From positions 2,401,305-2,465,304 of the forward strand of contig JAJFKW010000001.1 in NCBI GenBank assembly GCA_021773015.1: DNA of 64,000 nt, read 5' to 3'. The notes under the pieces were generated by a model. The model saw only the letters and a list, made by a program, of their open reading frames with translations, searched no databases and was not told the origin of the DNA. The position numbers and the translations under genes are program-made. Shown here piece by piece: positions 11,632 through 21,056 of this stretch. The stretch comes from Woeseia sp. (GTDB lineage: Bacteria; Pseudomonadota; Gammaproteobacteria; Steroidobacterales; Woeseiaceae). Positions within the stretch are counted from its first letter, which is position 1; each line of letters opens with the position of its first letter.

Positions 11632-12879
11632 GTGTCAATATCAATTCGACTTCCGGCAGTAACCGCGGACTTTGAAGCCGGCACAATAGCAGTCTGGCAC
11701 AAAGCAATCGGCGACAGTGTCCAGAAAGGCGAAATAATTATCGATGTCGAGACGGACAAAGCCGTTGTCGAGGTCGAGGCCAGCGATTCGGGAGTCCTCG
11801 GCAGTATCCTTGTGCCTGCCGGTAGCGATGACGTTTCCGTGGACACAATCATCGGCGTGTTGCTTGAGGATGGGGAGACCGCTCAGGATATCGACGACAC
11901 TAAACCTGCTCCTACGCAAAAAACGCCACTTACAGCGATAGAGAACTTGGTTTCGACATCTTCAGCAGAGAAAACTACCGTCGAAGGCATGACATCGGCG
12001 ACAACGAAAAATCGTATCATCGCAAGTCCACGGGCTCGCCGAGTTGCACGCCAAAACAATATCGATTTATCCCAAATTCATGGCCGTGGTCCGAATCGGC
12101 GTATTCTTAGGGCAGACGTCGAACAAGCGATCGAAGGCACCGCACCACCCCAGAAAACGTTGCCAACGGATATTTCGCAATCAGCATTCACCAGCATACC
12201 GAACAACAACGTTCGTAAAGTGATTGCCCGCCGGCTAACCGAAGCCAAGCAGCAGATACCGCACTTTTACCTCACCGTGGAGTGCGAACTCGACGCGCTA
12301 CTCGATATGCGACGACAGATCAATGAACGACACCGAGAAAAGGGTTCCGCTGTCAAACTATCGGTAAACGACTGCATCATCAAAGCGACGGCCTTGGCGC
12401 TAAACGATGTCCCTGCAGCAAACGCGAGTTGGGCCGACGATGCGATTCGGCGCTACAACGACGTCGATATCGCAGTAGCGGTTGCTACGGAAAACGGATT
12501 GATTACGCCAATAGTTCATCGAGCCGATAAGAAGTCTCTGGACGATATTTCAATTGATGTAAAGGATCTGGCTGACCGTGCCAATCGGGGCCGACTGCAC
12601 CCAGACGAGTACAAGGGTGGCAGTTTCACGATCTCCAACCTCGGCATGTACGGCGTCAAGGAATTCAGTGCGATCATCAATCCGCCGCAATCATGTATTC
12701 TCGCTGTAGGCGCAGCTGAGAAACGACCTGTCGTTCACGGCGACTCGTTGGCAATTGCAACATTGATGACCTGTACGTTATCGGTTGACCACCGCTCGAT
12801 TGATGGCGCAGTTGGCGCGGCGTTTTTGCAAGCATTTAAACGAAGCATCGAAAAACCGTTGCTGCTGGTTCTGGACTGA
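11632..12879 (+). CDS. Lipoyl E2 acyltransferase of 2-oxoacid dehydrogenase complex
   Basis: Dihydrolipoamide acyltransferase core that moves the acyl group from E1 to CoA; 415 residues. There is one lipoyl domain (1-80) with lipoylated Lys43 in ETDKAVVEV, a linker, an E1/E3-binding domain (about 125-165) and a catalytic domain (about 185-415) with His387 and Asp391 in DHRSIDG. GTG start at 11632 with strong RBS GAGGAG 7 bases before. It pairs with the fused E1 upstream. The acyl specificity is undetermined; acetoin, branched-chain or another 2-oxoacid are all possible. Confidence 0.9.
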   Translation: MSISIRLPAVTADFEAGTIAVWHKAIGDSVQKGEIIIDVETDKAVVEVEASDSGVLGSILVPAGSDDVSVDTIIGVLLEDGETAQDIDDTKPAPTQKTPLTAIENLVSTSSAEKTTVEGMTSATTKNRIIASPRARRVARQNNIDLSQIHGRGPNRRILRADVEQAIEGTAPPQKTLPTDISQSAFTSIPNNNVRKVIARRLTEAKQQIPHFYLTVECELDALLDMRRQINERHREKGSAVKLSVNDCIIKATALALNDVPAANASWADDAIRRYNDVDIAVAVATENGLITPIVHRADKKSLDDISIDVKDLADRANRGRLHPDEYKGGSFTISNLGMYGVKEFSAIINPPQSCILAVGAAEKRPVVHGDSLAIATLMTCTLSVDHRSIDGAVGAAFLQAFKRSIEKPLLLVLD

Positions 12880-13007
12880 ACTCATTCAAGGCACCCGCAT
12901 TGCGAGAGCGCTTGAGACTTTCGAAAAACAAATGATACATACCAATTATTAGAATCCGACATTTGACCCATCTGAGCGCGTAACTCACCATTGAGGAGAA
13001 TAAACAC

Positions 13008-14048
13008 ATGAGTACAATATCCTTACAGCAAAAACTGCAACTATCGGTAAGACGTTTGTACTTTGGTGCGGTGCTGTTGTGTGCGCTAGCAATCGCAGCT
13101 TGCGGTGACGCCGCGAATAAATCGGCTGGAAAAATTCTAATCAAGTTTCCGCATGTAACTGCACCGGGGACACCGAAAGGGCGTGCAGCCGATCACTTCC
13201 GCGACCTTGTACACGAACGACTTGGTGACCGCGTCACGGTGGAGGTCTATCCATCCGGTCAACTCATGAACGACGACGATTCAATCGACGCACTCGCGTT
13301 TGGTGAAGTGCAAATGATCGCAGTTTCATTGTCGAAGTTCGATCGCCTTACCAAAAAGTTTCAGGTCTTTGATCTGCCGTTTATGTTTGGCGACATCGCG
13401 TCCGTTGAGCGTTTCCAAGAAAGCCCGTCAGGCAAGACATTACTTAACGCAATGACAGACAGCGGATTGACCGGCATCGCGTTCTGGCACAACGGCATGA
13501 AGCATTTTGGCGGACCTGCCCCGATGACCTCACCGGAAGCAGCAAAAGGACTGAAATTCAGAATTATGGAATCAGACGTGCTGCAGGCGCAGATACTGCA
13601 AATTGGCGGCAATCCGCAAAAGATGGCATTCGGTGAAGTCTATCAGGCGCTCCAGACCGGTGCGGTCGATGCCCAGGAGAACACCTGGGCGAATATTTAT
13701 TCATCGAAATTTTATGAAGTGCAAGATTACTTCACGCTGTCCAATCACGGCTACATCGGCTACCTGGTTCTCGTCAACTCCGAATTTTGGTCTTCGATTC
13801 CGGATGACATACGTAGCGAGCTACGGTCGATAATCGACGAAACGTCCGTTTGGGCGAATGAGCAAGTATCCACGATTCATCAGGAAGCGCTTGAAAAGGT
13901 CAAGGCGTCCGGCAAGACACAGATCGTTTCTTTGACGCCAGAACAAATCGAACAGTGGCGAGTTGTAATGCATCCAGTATGGGCTCAATTCGAAGACGAG
14001 ATTGGCGCGGACATCATCGAAGCGGCACAGCAGGCGTCGCAACAATGA
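13008..14048 (+). CDS. dctP: TRAP transporter substrate-binding protein DctP
   Basis: Periplasmic solute receptor of a tripartite ATP-independent transporter, 346 residues. The signal peptide ends LAIAAC, with Cys32 as a possible lipidation site, so it may be membrane-tethered. The mature protein has the DctP fold (PSGQLMNDDD, FGEVQM, KFRIMES with the family's carboxylate-binding arginine region, and GAVDAQENTW). The conserved arginine implies an organic-acid ligand. RBS GAGGAG lies before the ATG. First gene of dctPQM; it overlaps dctQ by ATGA. The substrate is presumably what the upstream enzymes degrade. Confidence 0.92.
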   Translation: MSTISLQQKLQLSVRRLYFGAVLLCALAIAACGDAANKSAGKILIKFPHVTAPGTPKGRAADHFRDLVHERLGDRVTVEVYPSGQLMNDDDSIDALAFGEVQMIAVSLSKFDRLTKKFQVFDLPFMFGDIASVERFQESPSGKTLLNAMTDSGLTGIAFWHNGMKHFGGPAPMTSPEAAKGLKFRIMESDVLQAQILQIGGNPQKMAFGEVYQALQTGAVDAQENTWANIYSSKFYEVQDYFTLSNHGYIGYLVLVNSEFWSSIPDDIRSELRSIIDETSVWANEQVSTIHQEALEKVKASGKTQIVSLTPEQIEQWRVVMHPVWAQFEDEIGADIIEAAQQASQQ

Positions 14049-14560
14049 CAACACGCGGACTGCGGTTGGCACTGGAACGCCTGGAGGAGTTTGCAATGGC
14101 ATCCCTCCTTGCGTTCATGACGCTACTGACGTTTGCTCAAGTCGTTCTTCGCTATGTATTCAACAGCGGCTGGGTCTGGTCGCTTGAGGCCACCACCTAT
14201 TCCTTTGCAGCGTTGGTACTGATCGGGATGTCCTACGGCGTGCGCACCAACAGTCATATTGCGGTTGATCTCGTCACCAGGCGCCTGCCACCGAAGCTTC
14301 GGCAAGTGGTCGCTGGCATTGCTGTCGTGCTGTGCCTTTCGTATTGCGGGATGATGCTCTATGGCTCCGCCCTGTTTGTTGATCGCCTCGCCGCGCTTGG
14401 CAACAACGCCCGCGACATACCGATTGCAAAGTGGATTCTGACGCTCGTAATGCCGCTCGGTTTTGCCTTGCTGAGCTACCGCTTCCTCGTTGTAGGCTGG
14501 GAAGTTATAACGGGGGCCGACGTTGACGTGGGAAACCAGGCGCACGGTGACCGGTCGTGA
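14045..14560 (+). CDS. dctQ: TRAP transporter small membrane subunit DctQ
   Basis: 171-residue four-helix membrane protein that couples the receptor to the large permease. Helices are visible around residues 14-34, 46-66, 85-108 and 130-152. The start ATG at 14045 overlaps the dctP stop (ATGA), and its own stop overlaps the dctM GTG (GTGA), so the three genes form one tightly coupled unit. An in-frame ATG upstream at 13955 lies inside dctP and is not needed. Confidence 0.9.
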   Translation: MTTRGLRLALERLEEFAMASLLAFMTLLTFAQVVLRYVFNSGWVWSLEATTYSFAALVLIGMSYGVRTNSHIAVDLVTRRLPPKLRQVVAGIAVVLCLSYCGMMLYGSALFVDRLAALGNNARDIPIAKWILTLVMPLGFALLSYRFLVVGWEVITGADVDVGNQAHGDRS

Positions 14561-15837
14561 TTGCCATCGCTCTACTCCTCGCGCTATTCGTATTTTTGAT
14601 GCTGAGAATTCCTGTTGCCATTTCTCTGGGTCTCGCCAGCACGCTCACGATGTTACTTTTCGGCCATCAAAGCCTGCTGTCGATGGCGCAAAAGTTTTTC
14701 CACACAATGCAGGTCTACCCTCTGCTCGCGGTACCGTTTTTTATCCTTGCAGGTACGTTCCTGACAACGGGCGGTGTCGCACGCCGCATGATCAATTTTG
14801 CAAACGCGCTCGTTGGTCATTATCGCGGCGGCTTGGCAATGGCAGCGCTACTTGCAAGTGCGTTTTTTGCAGCGGTTTCCGGTTCGGCGCCTGCCACCGT
14901 TGTCGCTGTGGGCAGTGTGATGATCGCTGGCATGGTTACGTCGGGATATACCAAACCGTTTGCCGCTGGAGTGATTTGTAACGCCGGAACCCTCGGTATC
15001 TTAATCCCGCCATCGCTCGTCATGGTCGTTTACGGTGCCATCACTGAATCGTCCATTGGCCGCTTGTTTATTGCTGGCATATTGCCTGGCATCGTTCTGA
15101 CCGTCGCGATGATGGTAACCGTTTCTCTCATAGCCAGAAAGCAAGACCTGCCGCGACAAGATCGCGCAGACTTTAAGACAGTCGTCAAAACATTTCGCGA
15201 AGCGGCGTGGGGCTTACTGCTCATCGTAATCATACTCGGCGGAATTTACGCAGGCGTGTTTACACCGACCGAAGCTGCGGCTGTCTCGGCTGTTTACGCA
15301 TTCTTTATTGCCGTATTTATCTACGGCGATATCACGATAAAGGACGTTCCACGGGTGCTGGTTGAGTCCAGCAAAATAACCGTGATGCTGATGTTCATTA
15401 TCGCGAACGCATTTATGTTCGCCTATTTGCTGACAACAATGCAGATTCCGCAGGCTGCTTCCGACTTCATTGGCGGCATGGGCTTACCGGTTTGGGGTTT
15501 TCTTTTGGTGCTAAATCTGCTGCTGCTCGCCGCAGGAAACTTCATGGAGCCAACATCCGTGGTGTTGATTCTTACACCCATCGTATTTCCGATAGCAATG
15601 AAGATGGGTATCGATCCGATTCACTTGGGCGTGCTGATGGTCGTGAACATGCAGATCGGTTTGGTAACGCCTCCGGTCGGCCTCAATCTTTTTGTCACCG
15701 CGGGCGTCGCCGAGATGTCGCTCGAAGATACGATCAAAGCATCCGCACCGTGGCTGGCTGTGCTGTTGGCCGTACTGATGTTGATCACATTTGTACCCTG
15801 GATATCGCTGGTAATTCCAAATTTGCTTGGTGCTTAA
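14557..15837 (+). CDS. dctM: TRAP transporter large permease DctM
   Basis: 426-residue integral membrane protein of the IT superfamily that carries out sodium-coupled uptake. About 12 hydrophobic segments are visible, with the family motifs GSAPATVVAVG near 110 and TLGILIPPS near 147. GTG start overlapping the dctQ stop. Last gene of the catabolic/transport run; no clear terminator was found before the REP-like element at 16068. Confidence 0.93.
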   Translation: MIAIALLLALFVFLMLRIPVAISLGLASTLTMLLFGHQSLLSMAQKFFHTMQVYPLLAVPFFILAGTFLTTGGVARRMINFANALVGHYRGGLAMAALLASAFFAAVSGSAPATVVAVGSVMIAGMVTSGYTKPFAAGVICNAGTLGILIPPSLVMVVYGAITESSIGRLFIAGILPGIVLTVAMMVTVSLIARKQDLPRQDRADFKTVVKTFREAAWGLLLIVIILGGIYAGVFTPTEAAAVSAVYAFFIAVFIYGDITIKDVPRVLVESSKITVMLMFIIANAFMFAYLLTTMQIPQAASDFIGGMGLPVWGFLLVLNLLLLAAGNFMEPTSVVLILTPIVFPIAMKMGIDPIHLGVLMVVNMQIGLVTPPVGLNLFVTAGVAEMSLEDTIKASAPWLAVLLAVLMLITFVPWISLVIPNLLGA

Positions 15838-16067
15838 CGCCGATAACTGCGATCTAACGCTTGGTTGGCTGCTTTGAGCTCGCAAGATAAGCCAATGGTA
15901 AATGGGAATTCAGCGCAGTGAAGTGTGCAAATCGTTTATGCCCGTATCGAAATACAAACCTCATGTTGGAGCGGCTTGACGGACAGGAGTCCGAATGTTG
16001 CGGAGGCCCAGGCAGGAACTATCGCCGGTGCAAAGCCGCCAACGTGGATTGGTAGTTGAAGATGGCC

Positions 16068-16135
16068 GAGAGCAACCTTGCCGCGATTACTGTAACGCCG
16101 GCGACGTAAATATTGCGGCAAGATGCCGCTCCTAC
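16068..16135. repeat. REP-like palindrome pair (BIME-like)
   Basis: Two imperfect copies of a short palindromic motif face each other. A plus-strand copy at 16068-16090 contains CCTTGCCGCGATTA. A minus-strand copy at 16135-16112 reads GTAGGAGCGGCATC then TTGCCGC. The GTAGGAGC-GGC...GCCGC pattern is a common intergenic REP form in gammaproteobacteria. It lies in the 294-base gap between dctM and the convergent reductase gene and overlaps that gene's last codon. No associated RAYT transposase is in the window. The remainder of the gap (15838-16067) shows nothing else. Confidence 0.55.
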
Positions 16136-17112
16136 GCTAGTGTCTCGCGGCCATGCGCTTGCATAAAATCGATATTTGGACCGACCGGTACGACTGCAGT
16201 AGGATTAATACTCTCGTGACTGCCGTAGTAATGCTGCTTGATATGCTCAATTTTGACAGTATCGGCGATGCCTGGTTGTTGGTACAGGTCACGCAAGTAA
16301 CCCCACAAATTGGGATAATCCACGATTCGCTGCCTGTTACATTTGAAGTGCCCAACGTAAGCAACGTCAAAACGCACCAGCGTAGTGAACAGTCGCCAGT
16401 CTGCTTCGGTAATACTGGCGCCAGTTAAGTAGCGCTTGTCAGCTAAACGTTGTTCCAATTTGTCCAACGCATTGAATACCTCCGTTACCGCCTCTTCATA
16501 GGCATCTTGAGTGGTAGCAAAACCGGCACGGTAAACGCCATTGTTGATATGGGGATAGATAAAGTCGTTGAGTTCGTCAATTTCCTCGCGTAACGCTTGC
16601 GGATAATAGTCGCCTTGCTTGGCGCCAACATCGTCAAACGCGCTATTGAACATGCGGATGATTTCCGGCGACTCATTGCTAACGATAGTATTAAACTTTT
16701 TATCCCACAACACCGGCACCGTCACCCGTCCAGTGTAATCCGCTTGCGCCAATGTATAGAGTTCATGCACACGCGTTTTTCGATTCACGGCATCCGGAAT
16801 CACGTCATCGCCTTCGGCGAAAGTCCAACCCTCATCTCCCATAAAAGCGTTGACGACGGAGATCGGGATCATTTCTTGTAGTCCTTTCAGACTCCGATAG
16901 ATCAGCGTTCGATGTGCCCAAGGACATGCCATTGACACGTATAGGTGATAGCGGTCTGGCTCAGCCTTGAATCCTCCGACACCACTCGGTCCTGCGCTGC
17001 CGTCGCTCGTTACCCAGTTGCGGAAGCTCGGCGCCTTGCGTACAAAATGACCACCAGTGGATTTCGTATCATACCAGTCAGTCTGCCATTTACCTTCAAC
17101 TAATAAGCCCAT
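16132..17112 (-). CDS. yqjG: Glutathionyl-hydroquinone reductase (YqjG/Xi-class GST)
   Basis: Reduces glutathionyl-hydroquinones, releasing hydroquinone and GSSG; cytosolic, 326 residues, the usual length. The thioredoxin-fold domain carries the Xi-class signature CPWAHR with catalytic Cys63, then a helical C-terminal domain (about 175-326). It lies 14 bases downstream of the pirin gene on the same strand, so the two form an operon divergent from a LysR regulator. E. coli also links a pirin (YhaK), a LysR regulator (YhaJ) and the yqj locus to quinone-like stress; the same job is inferred here. Confidence 0.9.
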   Translation of the reverse strand: MGLLVEGKWQTDWYDTKSTGGHFVRKAPSFRNWVTSDGSAGPSGVGGFKAEPDRYHLYVSMACPWAHRTLIYRSLKGLQEMIPISVVNAFMGDEGWTFAEGDDVIPDAVNRKTRVHELYTLAQADYTGRVTVPVLWDKKFNTIVSNESPEIIRMFNSAFDDVGAKQGDYYPQALREEIDELNDFIYPHINNGVYRAGFATTQDAYEEAVTEVFNALDKLEQRLADKRYLTGASITEADWRLFTTLVRFDVAYVGHFKCNRQRIVDYPNLWGYLRDLYQQPGIADTVKIEHIKQHYYGSHESINPTAVVPVGPNIDFMQAHGRETLA

Positions 17113-17126
17113 TTCTCACCTATATC

Positions 17127-17990
17127 TTAGAATCGATTACTTTGAAAATCTTGAAATGCCTGCAATATTTCTGCTTTGGTGTTCATAACGAACGGACCGC
17201 CGCGCGCTACCGGTTCATTTAGTGGCTGACCTGCGATCAACAAAAAGCGACTGTCTTTTTTTGCCTTGATGCTAACTTGATCACCTGCACCCAAGACAGC
17301 TAACGTTCGTTCGCCAACACTCTTACCTTCGTGACCGACGCTGATGTCACCGGCCACCTGATACAAAAATGCGTTGTCGGTGTCGGCGAGTGCCTGTTCG
17401 AATTGATCGCCCGCCTTTAGTTGCACATCGAGATACGTTGGATTCACAAATTCGTTCTTAACGGGACCTTCGGTGCCTTTGTTGGTATGCCCAGAGATAA
17501 CCCGAACGCGGGTGCCGCTGGCCCATTCTTCCAGCGCAACTTCTTCGGCAGGAAACTCCTGATAGCCCGGTTCACTCATCTTGGCACTGCTGGGTAAGTT
17601 AACCCACAGCTGAAACCCCATCAGGAGACCATCCACCTGTTCCGGCATTTCAGAATGCACAATGCCTTTGCCTGCCGTCATCCATTGCACACCGCCGGGC
17701 TTGATTACACCTTCATTGCCGGCGCTGTCTTTGTGGCGCATCTGGCCGGCAAATAGATAGGTGACCGTTTCGAAGCCGCGGTGCGGGTGACTGGGAAACC
17801 CACCGATGTAATCTTCAGGCTGGTCGGACTCGAACGCATCCAAGAGCAGAAACGGGTCCAGCATATTGAGCTCTGGAGTGCCGATAATGCGCGTCAGTTT
17901 TACGCCATCTCCGTCGGTAGCGAGCTGACCGTGGCTTAATTGCTGTACTTCTCTTTCGTTGTGCAGACTGGGCTTCGTGGCGACAGTCAT
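17127..17990 (-). CDS. Pirin family protein
   Basis: 287-residue bicupin. The N-terminal cupin carries the pirin metal motif HPHRGFETVTY, with a further histidine and glutamate in GIVHSEMPE. Some pirins oxidise quercetin or sense redox state. The ATG at 17990 is chosen because GGAGG lies 6 bases before it; the frame stays open upstream without homology. It is co-transcribed with the hydroquinone reductase and diverges from LysR. Likely regulated by that LysR protein through the inverted repeats at 18025-18099. Confidence 0.9.
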   Translation of the reverse strand: MTVATKPSLHNEREVQQLSHGQLATDGDGVKLTRIIGTPELNMLDPFLLLDAFESDQPEDYIGGFPSHPHRGFETVTYLFAGQMRHKDSAGNEGVIKPGGVQWMTAGKGIVHSEMPEQVDGLLMGFQLWVNLPSSAKMSEPGYQEFPAEEVALEEWASGTRVRVISGHTNKGTEGPVKNEFVNPTYLDVQLKAGDQFEQALADTDNAFLYQVAGDISVGHEGKSVGERTLAVLGAGDQVSIKAKKDSRFLLIAGQPLNEPVARGGPFVMNTKAEILQAFQDFQSNRF

Positions 17991-18024
17991 GGCGCACCTC
18001 CGTTGAGATTGTGATTTGTTCAAT

Positions 18025-18099
18025 ATCGATAGCTTATCTATTGATCCGTTTCGAACAAACAGTACAATTAGGAATATCTTGTTCTCCAAATTAGAACAA
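18025..18099. promoter_or_regulatory. Two inverted repeats, likely LysR boxes
   Basis: Between the divergent pirin and lysR genes are two 21-bp dyads. One has arms ATCGATAG (18025-18032) and CTATTGAT (18038-18045), 7 of 8 matching. The other has perfect arms TTGTTCT (18079-18085) and AGAACAA (18093-18099). Size and position fit recognition and activation sites of a LysR-type regulator; the second lies 19 bases before the lysR start and may give autoregulation. Confidence 0.6.
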
Positions 18100-18118
18100 T
18101 TGACAATGGAAGAAATCC

Positions 18119-19027
18119 ATGGGTCAGCTAGAAGACATCCAGGTGTTTATCCGTGTGGTGGAAGCCGGCGGGATCAGCCGTGCCGCAGACCAGCTTGGCA
18201 TCGCCAAGTCCGCGGTCAGCCGCCGACTGAGTGAGTTGGAAAAACGACTCGGCACTCGTCTGATCAGCCGTACTACCAGGACCTCCAACCTTACAGAAGC
18301 TGGACGAAGCTACTATCAACAAGTGTTGAAGGTGGTGGACCAGGTCGCCGAAATTGAGAGTGAGTTGCACGATACAGAGTGCGCTCTGACCGGCAACATC
18401 CGAATTGCAGTCCCGCTGTCGTTTGGTCTGCAACATCTCGGCCCGGCCATCGATCTGTTTATCAAACAACATCCGCAGCTGAGAATCGATATGGACCTGT
18501 CCGACAGGCATGTGGATATCGTTGAGGAGGGCTTCGATCTCGCGCTGCGTATTTCGGAATTAAAGGATTCCAGCATTCAAGCCCGTAAGATATGTCCCTG
18601 TCATCACGTGATGGCGGCGAGTCCGGATTACCTTGCACAGATGGGCGTGCCGCAAACACCGAAAGATCTCGAGCAACATCGGTTCGTAACGTACTCCGGC
18701 GGACAAAGCGGTCAATGGGTAATAACCGATGCGGGTGGCAAGCGCCACAATCCCACCATGCCGGCCAGTATTGTCGCGAATAATGGCGATTTCTTACTGC
18801 AGATGGCCTGCGCTGGCCATGGCATGGTCGTGACGCCAACGTTTATTGTATGGAAATCTTTAGCGGCCGGAGACCTGGTGCAGGTATTGCCGGACTGCTC
18901 CTGGCCAAGCCTGAACGCCTACTTCATCTATCCCCGCAATCGTTATCTACCACGCCGTGTAAGACTTTTAATCGATTTTATGGCGGAACGATATGGTGAC
19001 CGACCCTATTGGGACCAGGCGATGTAG
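18119..19027 (+). CDS. LysR-family transcriptional regulator
   Basis: 302 residues. Winged helix-turn-helix at about 1-60 (GISRAADQLGIAKSAVSRRL around the recognition helix), linker helix, then a two-lobed co-inducer domain (about 90-295). It belongs to the subgroup whose helix-turn-helix starts MGQLEDIQVFIRVVE. It diverges from pirin and yqjG-type genes and probably controls them in response to a quinone or electrophile (inference from context). Start ATG at 18119, just after a perfect inverted repeat. Confidence 0.92.
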   Translation: MGQLEDIQVFIRVVEAGGISRAADQLGIAKSAVSRRLSELEKRLGTRLISRTTRTSNLTEAGRSYYQQVLKVVDQVAEIESELHDTECALTGNIRIAVPLSFGLQHLGPAIDLFIKQHPQLRIDMDLSDRHVDIVEEGFDLALRISELKDSSIQARKICPCHHVMAASPDYLAQMGVPQTPKDLEQHRFVTYSGGQSGQWVITDAGGKRHNPTMPASIVANNGDFLLQMACAGHGMVVTPTFIVWKSLAAGDLVQVLPDCSWPSLNAYFIYPRNRYLPRRVRLLIDFMAERYGDRPYWDQAM

Positions 19028-19069
19028 ACAGCAGGAAGTGTTGCTGAAGAAATCATAAACTTCATTTCG

Positions 19070-19094
19070 ACCGTGGTTTAGTGTTCGCCACGGT
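19070..19094 (+). terminator. Hairpin after lysR, weak terminator
   Basis: Perfect 7-bp stem (ACCGTGG at 19070-19076, CCACGGT at 19088-19094) with an 11-base loop, 43 bases past the lysR stop. No T-run follows, so it may only slow or stabilise the transcript end. Confidence 0.3.
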
Positions 19095-19160
19095 GAACTT
19101 GCTAAGCCGATAATGTCCAATAAGCTTACGACGTAATGGCAATTGGTGAGGTTGAGTTGT

Positions 19161-21017
19161 ATGTCACGAACGGTCTGGAGTTTTCGGCAAATGAGCCCGC
19201 GGAAGCCCGACAGACGAACAATTCAGCGGCACCGCTTTGCGGCAGCCGTGTTGGTTCTTTCAGTAGCTGTACACGCCGCACCGAATGTCCAAGAGTTTGA
19301 TACCGGCAAAGACAATCAGCTCGGCCTGACCTTTACACCGAACGGGTTAACAGCGTTTTGGGTGGCTTGGAACGGTCAATGGGGCAATGGCGAGGCAGGT
19401 CCGCGACGAATTTATAGATCGCAGTTGCGAAGTGGTGAGTGGACCCCGCCCACGCCAATGGTGTTTTCCGGAAGCTACTCTGATAACGGGCCGTTTGTAT
19501 CTCCCGATGGCCAATGGCTGTACTTCGTCTCGGATCGCCCAACAGGCACCGATGACAACTTGCGCGATACGAATATTTGGCGTTACAGCTTGACTGAAGA
19601 AAATCGCCTTGAACTCATTAGCATAAATTCCGACGCCACAGAATTCTCCCCGGTTATCGTGGCATCGGGCGCGCTGTATTTTGCCTCTGATCGTGCCGGG
19701 GGATCGGGACAAGGAGATCTTTATCGAGCTGAACCGGACGGCGATGGATTCGCGGCACTACATGCTCTCGGACCGGCACTCAACACACCCACCGGAGAAT
19801 GGAACCTGTGGGTTTCTGCAGATGAAGGCGAAATGATTTTCGAGGCATCGTCACGGCCCACAAACGTATCGACGCCGGGTGATCTTTACTACAGTTGGAA
19901 CACGCCAGCAGGATGGACGCCAGCGATACCAGTCGAGCCGCTGAATTCGCGCAACAGCGACCTAATGGTACGAATGCATCCGAATGGCGAAACGCTTTAC
20001 TACACTTCGGCGGAAATCGGTGGGCATGCACAGATGAAGGCGGTCGGATGGCCGAAGATGCGCAAGAAGTTGCGCTACGGATTTGCACCCACTCTTCTGG
20101 TTGCAAATCGGTCATCGCATGAAGTCACGTTCGTCGACTTGTCGCAGGGTAAAGTCACGGCGCGGACTGCGACCGGAGAAGGGCCACATCTGTTGTCGAA
20201 CGTAGATGAAAACCGCGTGCTTGCTACAGGATACGGTGTATTTCCTCGCCCACACGTACAACCGGTTTCCGACCGGCCGCCATTCGTCACCGCGACAAAC
20301 TCACGGGCGACGCTAATTAATTCAATCGATCAAACTGTCCTGATGGAAACGGTACTGGAAAACTGTATTCGGCCTCATGCGAGTTGGATCCTCGGTCATA
20401 AAGGATTCGTAACCTGCCAAGATGAACAACAAGTGCGCATAATCGATCTGCGAAACGGTCAGTCGACGGGGCACTTCGATACACTACAGGGAGGATCGCA
20501 TGTTCTTAGCTTCGAGCCAAAATCTAGGACACTTGCAAGTTCAAATACAGGTTCAGGTTCGATCACACTGATTAATATCGACAGTGGTTCGACGGAGATC
20601 GTAGAATTGGCCGCAGGTAGCGAGGGCGCGCTGGCCGTGGACGGCCAAATTTGGGTTGCTAACGCTATCGATGGGTCGGTATCTTCCGTTGACCCGAATG
20701 ATAAGGCCGAGGTCGGTCGTATTGACGAAGTTTGCCAATTCCCAATTTCTATTAGCCCTGGAACGCAAAACCTAATCTGGGTAGCGTGCTTTGCCTCTGC
20801 GGAACTCGTCGCGATTGACGTCAATAGTTACCAGATACAACGTCGTCTAAAGCTCGACCAACAGCCGCTGAACTTACTTACGCATCCGACGCGGAATTTG
20901 GCGTATGTTTCGTACCCCCGGCAAAACGCAGTGGGTGAAATTGATCTGGAGTCGGGTCTCGAACTGCGACGCATCGAGGTCGGTATCGAGCCTGATGGCC
21001 TGCGGTGGGCGACGTAG
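19161..21017 (+). CDS. Secreted double beta-propeller protein (PD40 + YVTN type)
   Basis: 618 residues with a hydrophobic segment ending VHAAP near 32-36 that looks like a signal peptide after a basic N-terminus. Residues about 40-300 contain PD40/TolB-like repeats (FVSPDGQWLYFVSDRP, ALYFASDRAGG, RMHPNGETLYYTS). Residues about 310-618 contain YVTN/NHL-like repeats (LLVANRSSHEVTFVD, GQIWVANAIDGSV, LAYVSYPRQNAVGEID). No catalytic motif was recognised; binding of a polymer or protein partner is the usual guess. Start ATG at 19161 with GAGG about 10 bases before; a TTG at 19143 and an ATG at 19191 are alternatives. Its stop faces the convergent permease gene 39 bases away. Confidence 0.75.
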   Translation: MSRTVWSFRQMSPRKPDRRTIQRHRFAAAVLVLSVAVHAAPNVQEFDTGKDNQLGLTFTPNGLTAFWVAWNGQWGNGEAGPRRIYRSQLRSGEWTPPTPMVFSGSYSDNGPFVSPDGQWLYFVSDRPTGTDDNLRDTNIWRYSLTEENRLELISINSDATEFSPVIVASGALYFASDRAGGSGQGDLYRAEPDGDGFAALHALGPALNTPTGEWNLWVSADEGEMIFEASSRPTNVSTPGDLYYSWNTPAGWTPAIPVEPLNSRNSDLMVRMHPNGETLYYTSAEIGGHAQMKAVGWPKMRKKLRYGFAPTLLVANRSSHEVTFVDLSQGKVTARTATGEGPHLLSNVDENRVLATGYGVFPRPHVQPVSDRPPFVTATNSRATLINSIDQTVLMETVLENCIRPHASWILGHKGFVTCQDEQQVRIIDLRNGQSTGHFDTLQGGSHVLSFEPKSRTLASSNTGSGSITLINIDSGSTEIVELAAGSEGALAVDGQIWVANAIDGSVSSVDPNDKAEVGRIDEVCQFPISISPGTQNLIWVACFASAELVAIDVNSYQIQRRLKLDQQPLNLLTHPTRNLAYVSYPRQNAVGEIDLESGLELRRIEVGIEPDGLRWAT

Positions 21018-21056
21018 TTTCGCGCTGAAACCCATATTTCCGGCGTCAAAAATAAA

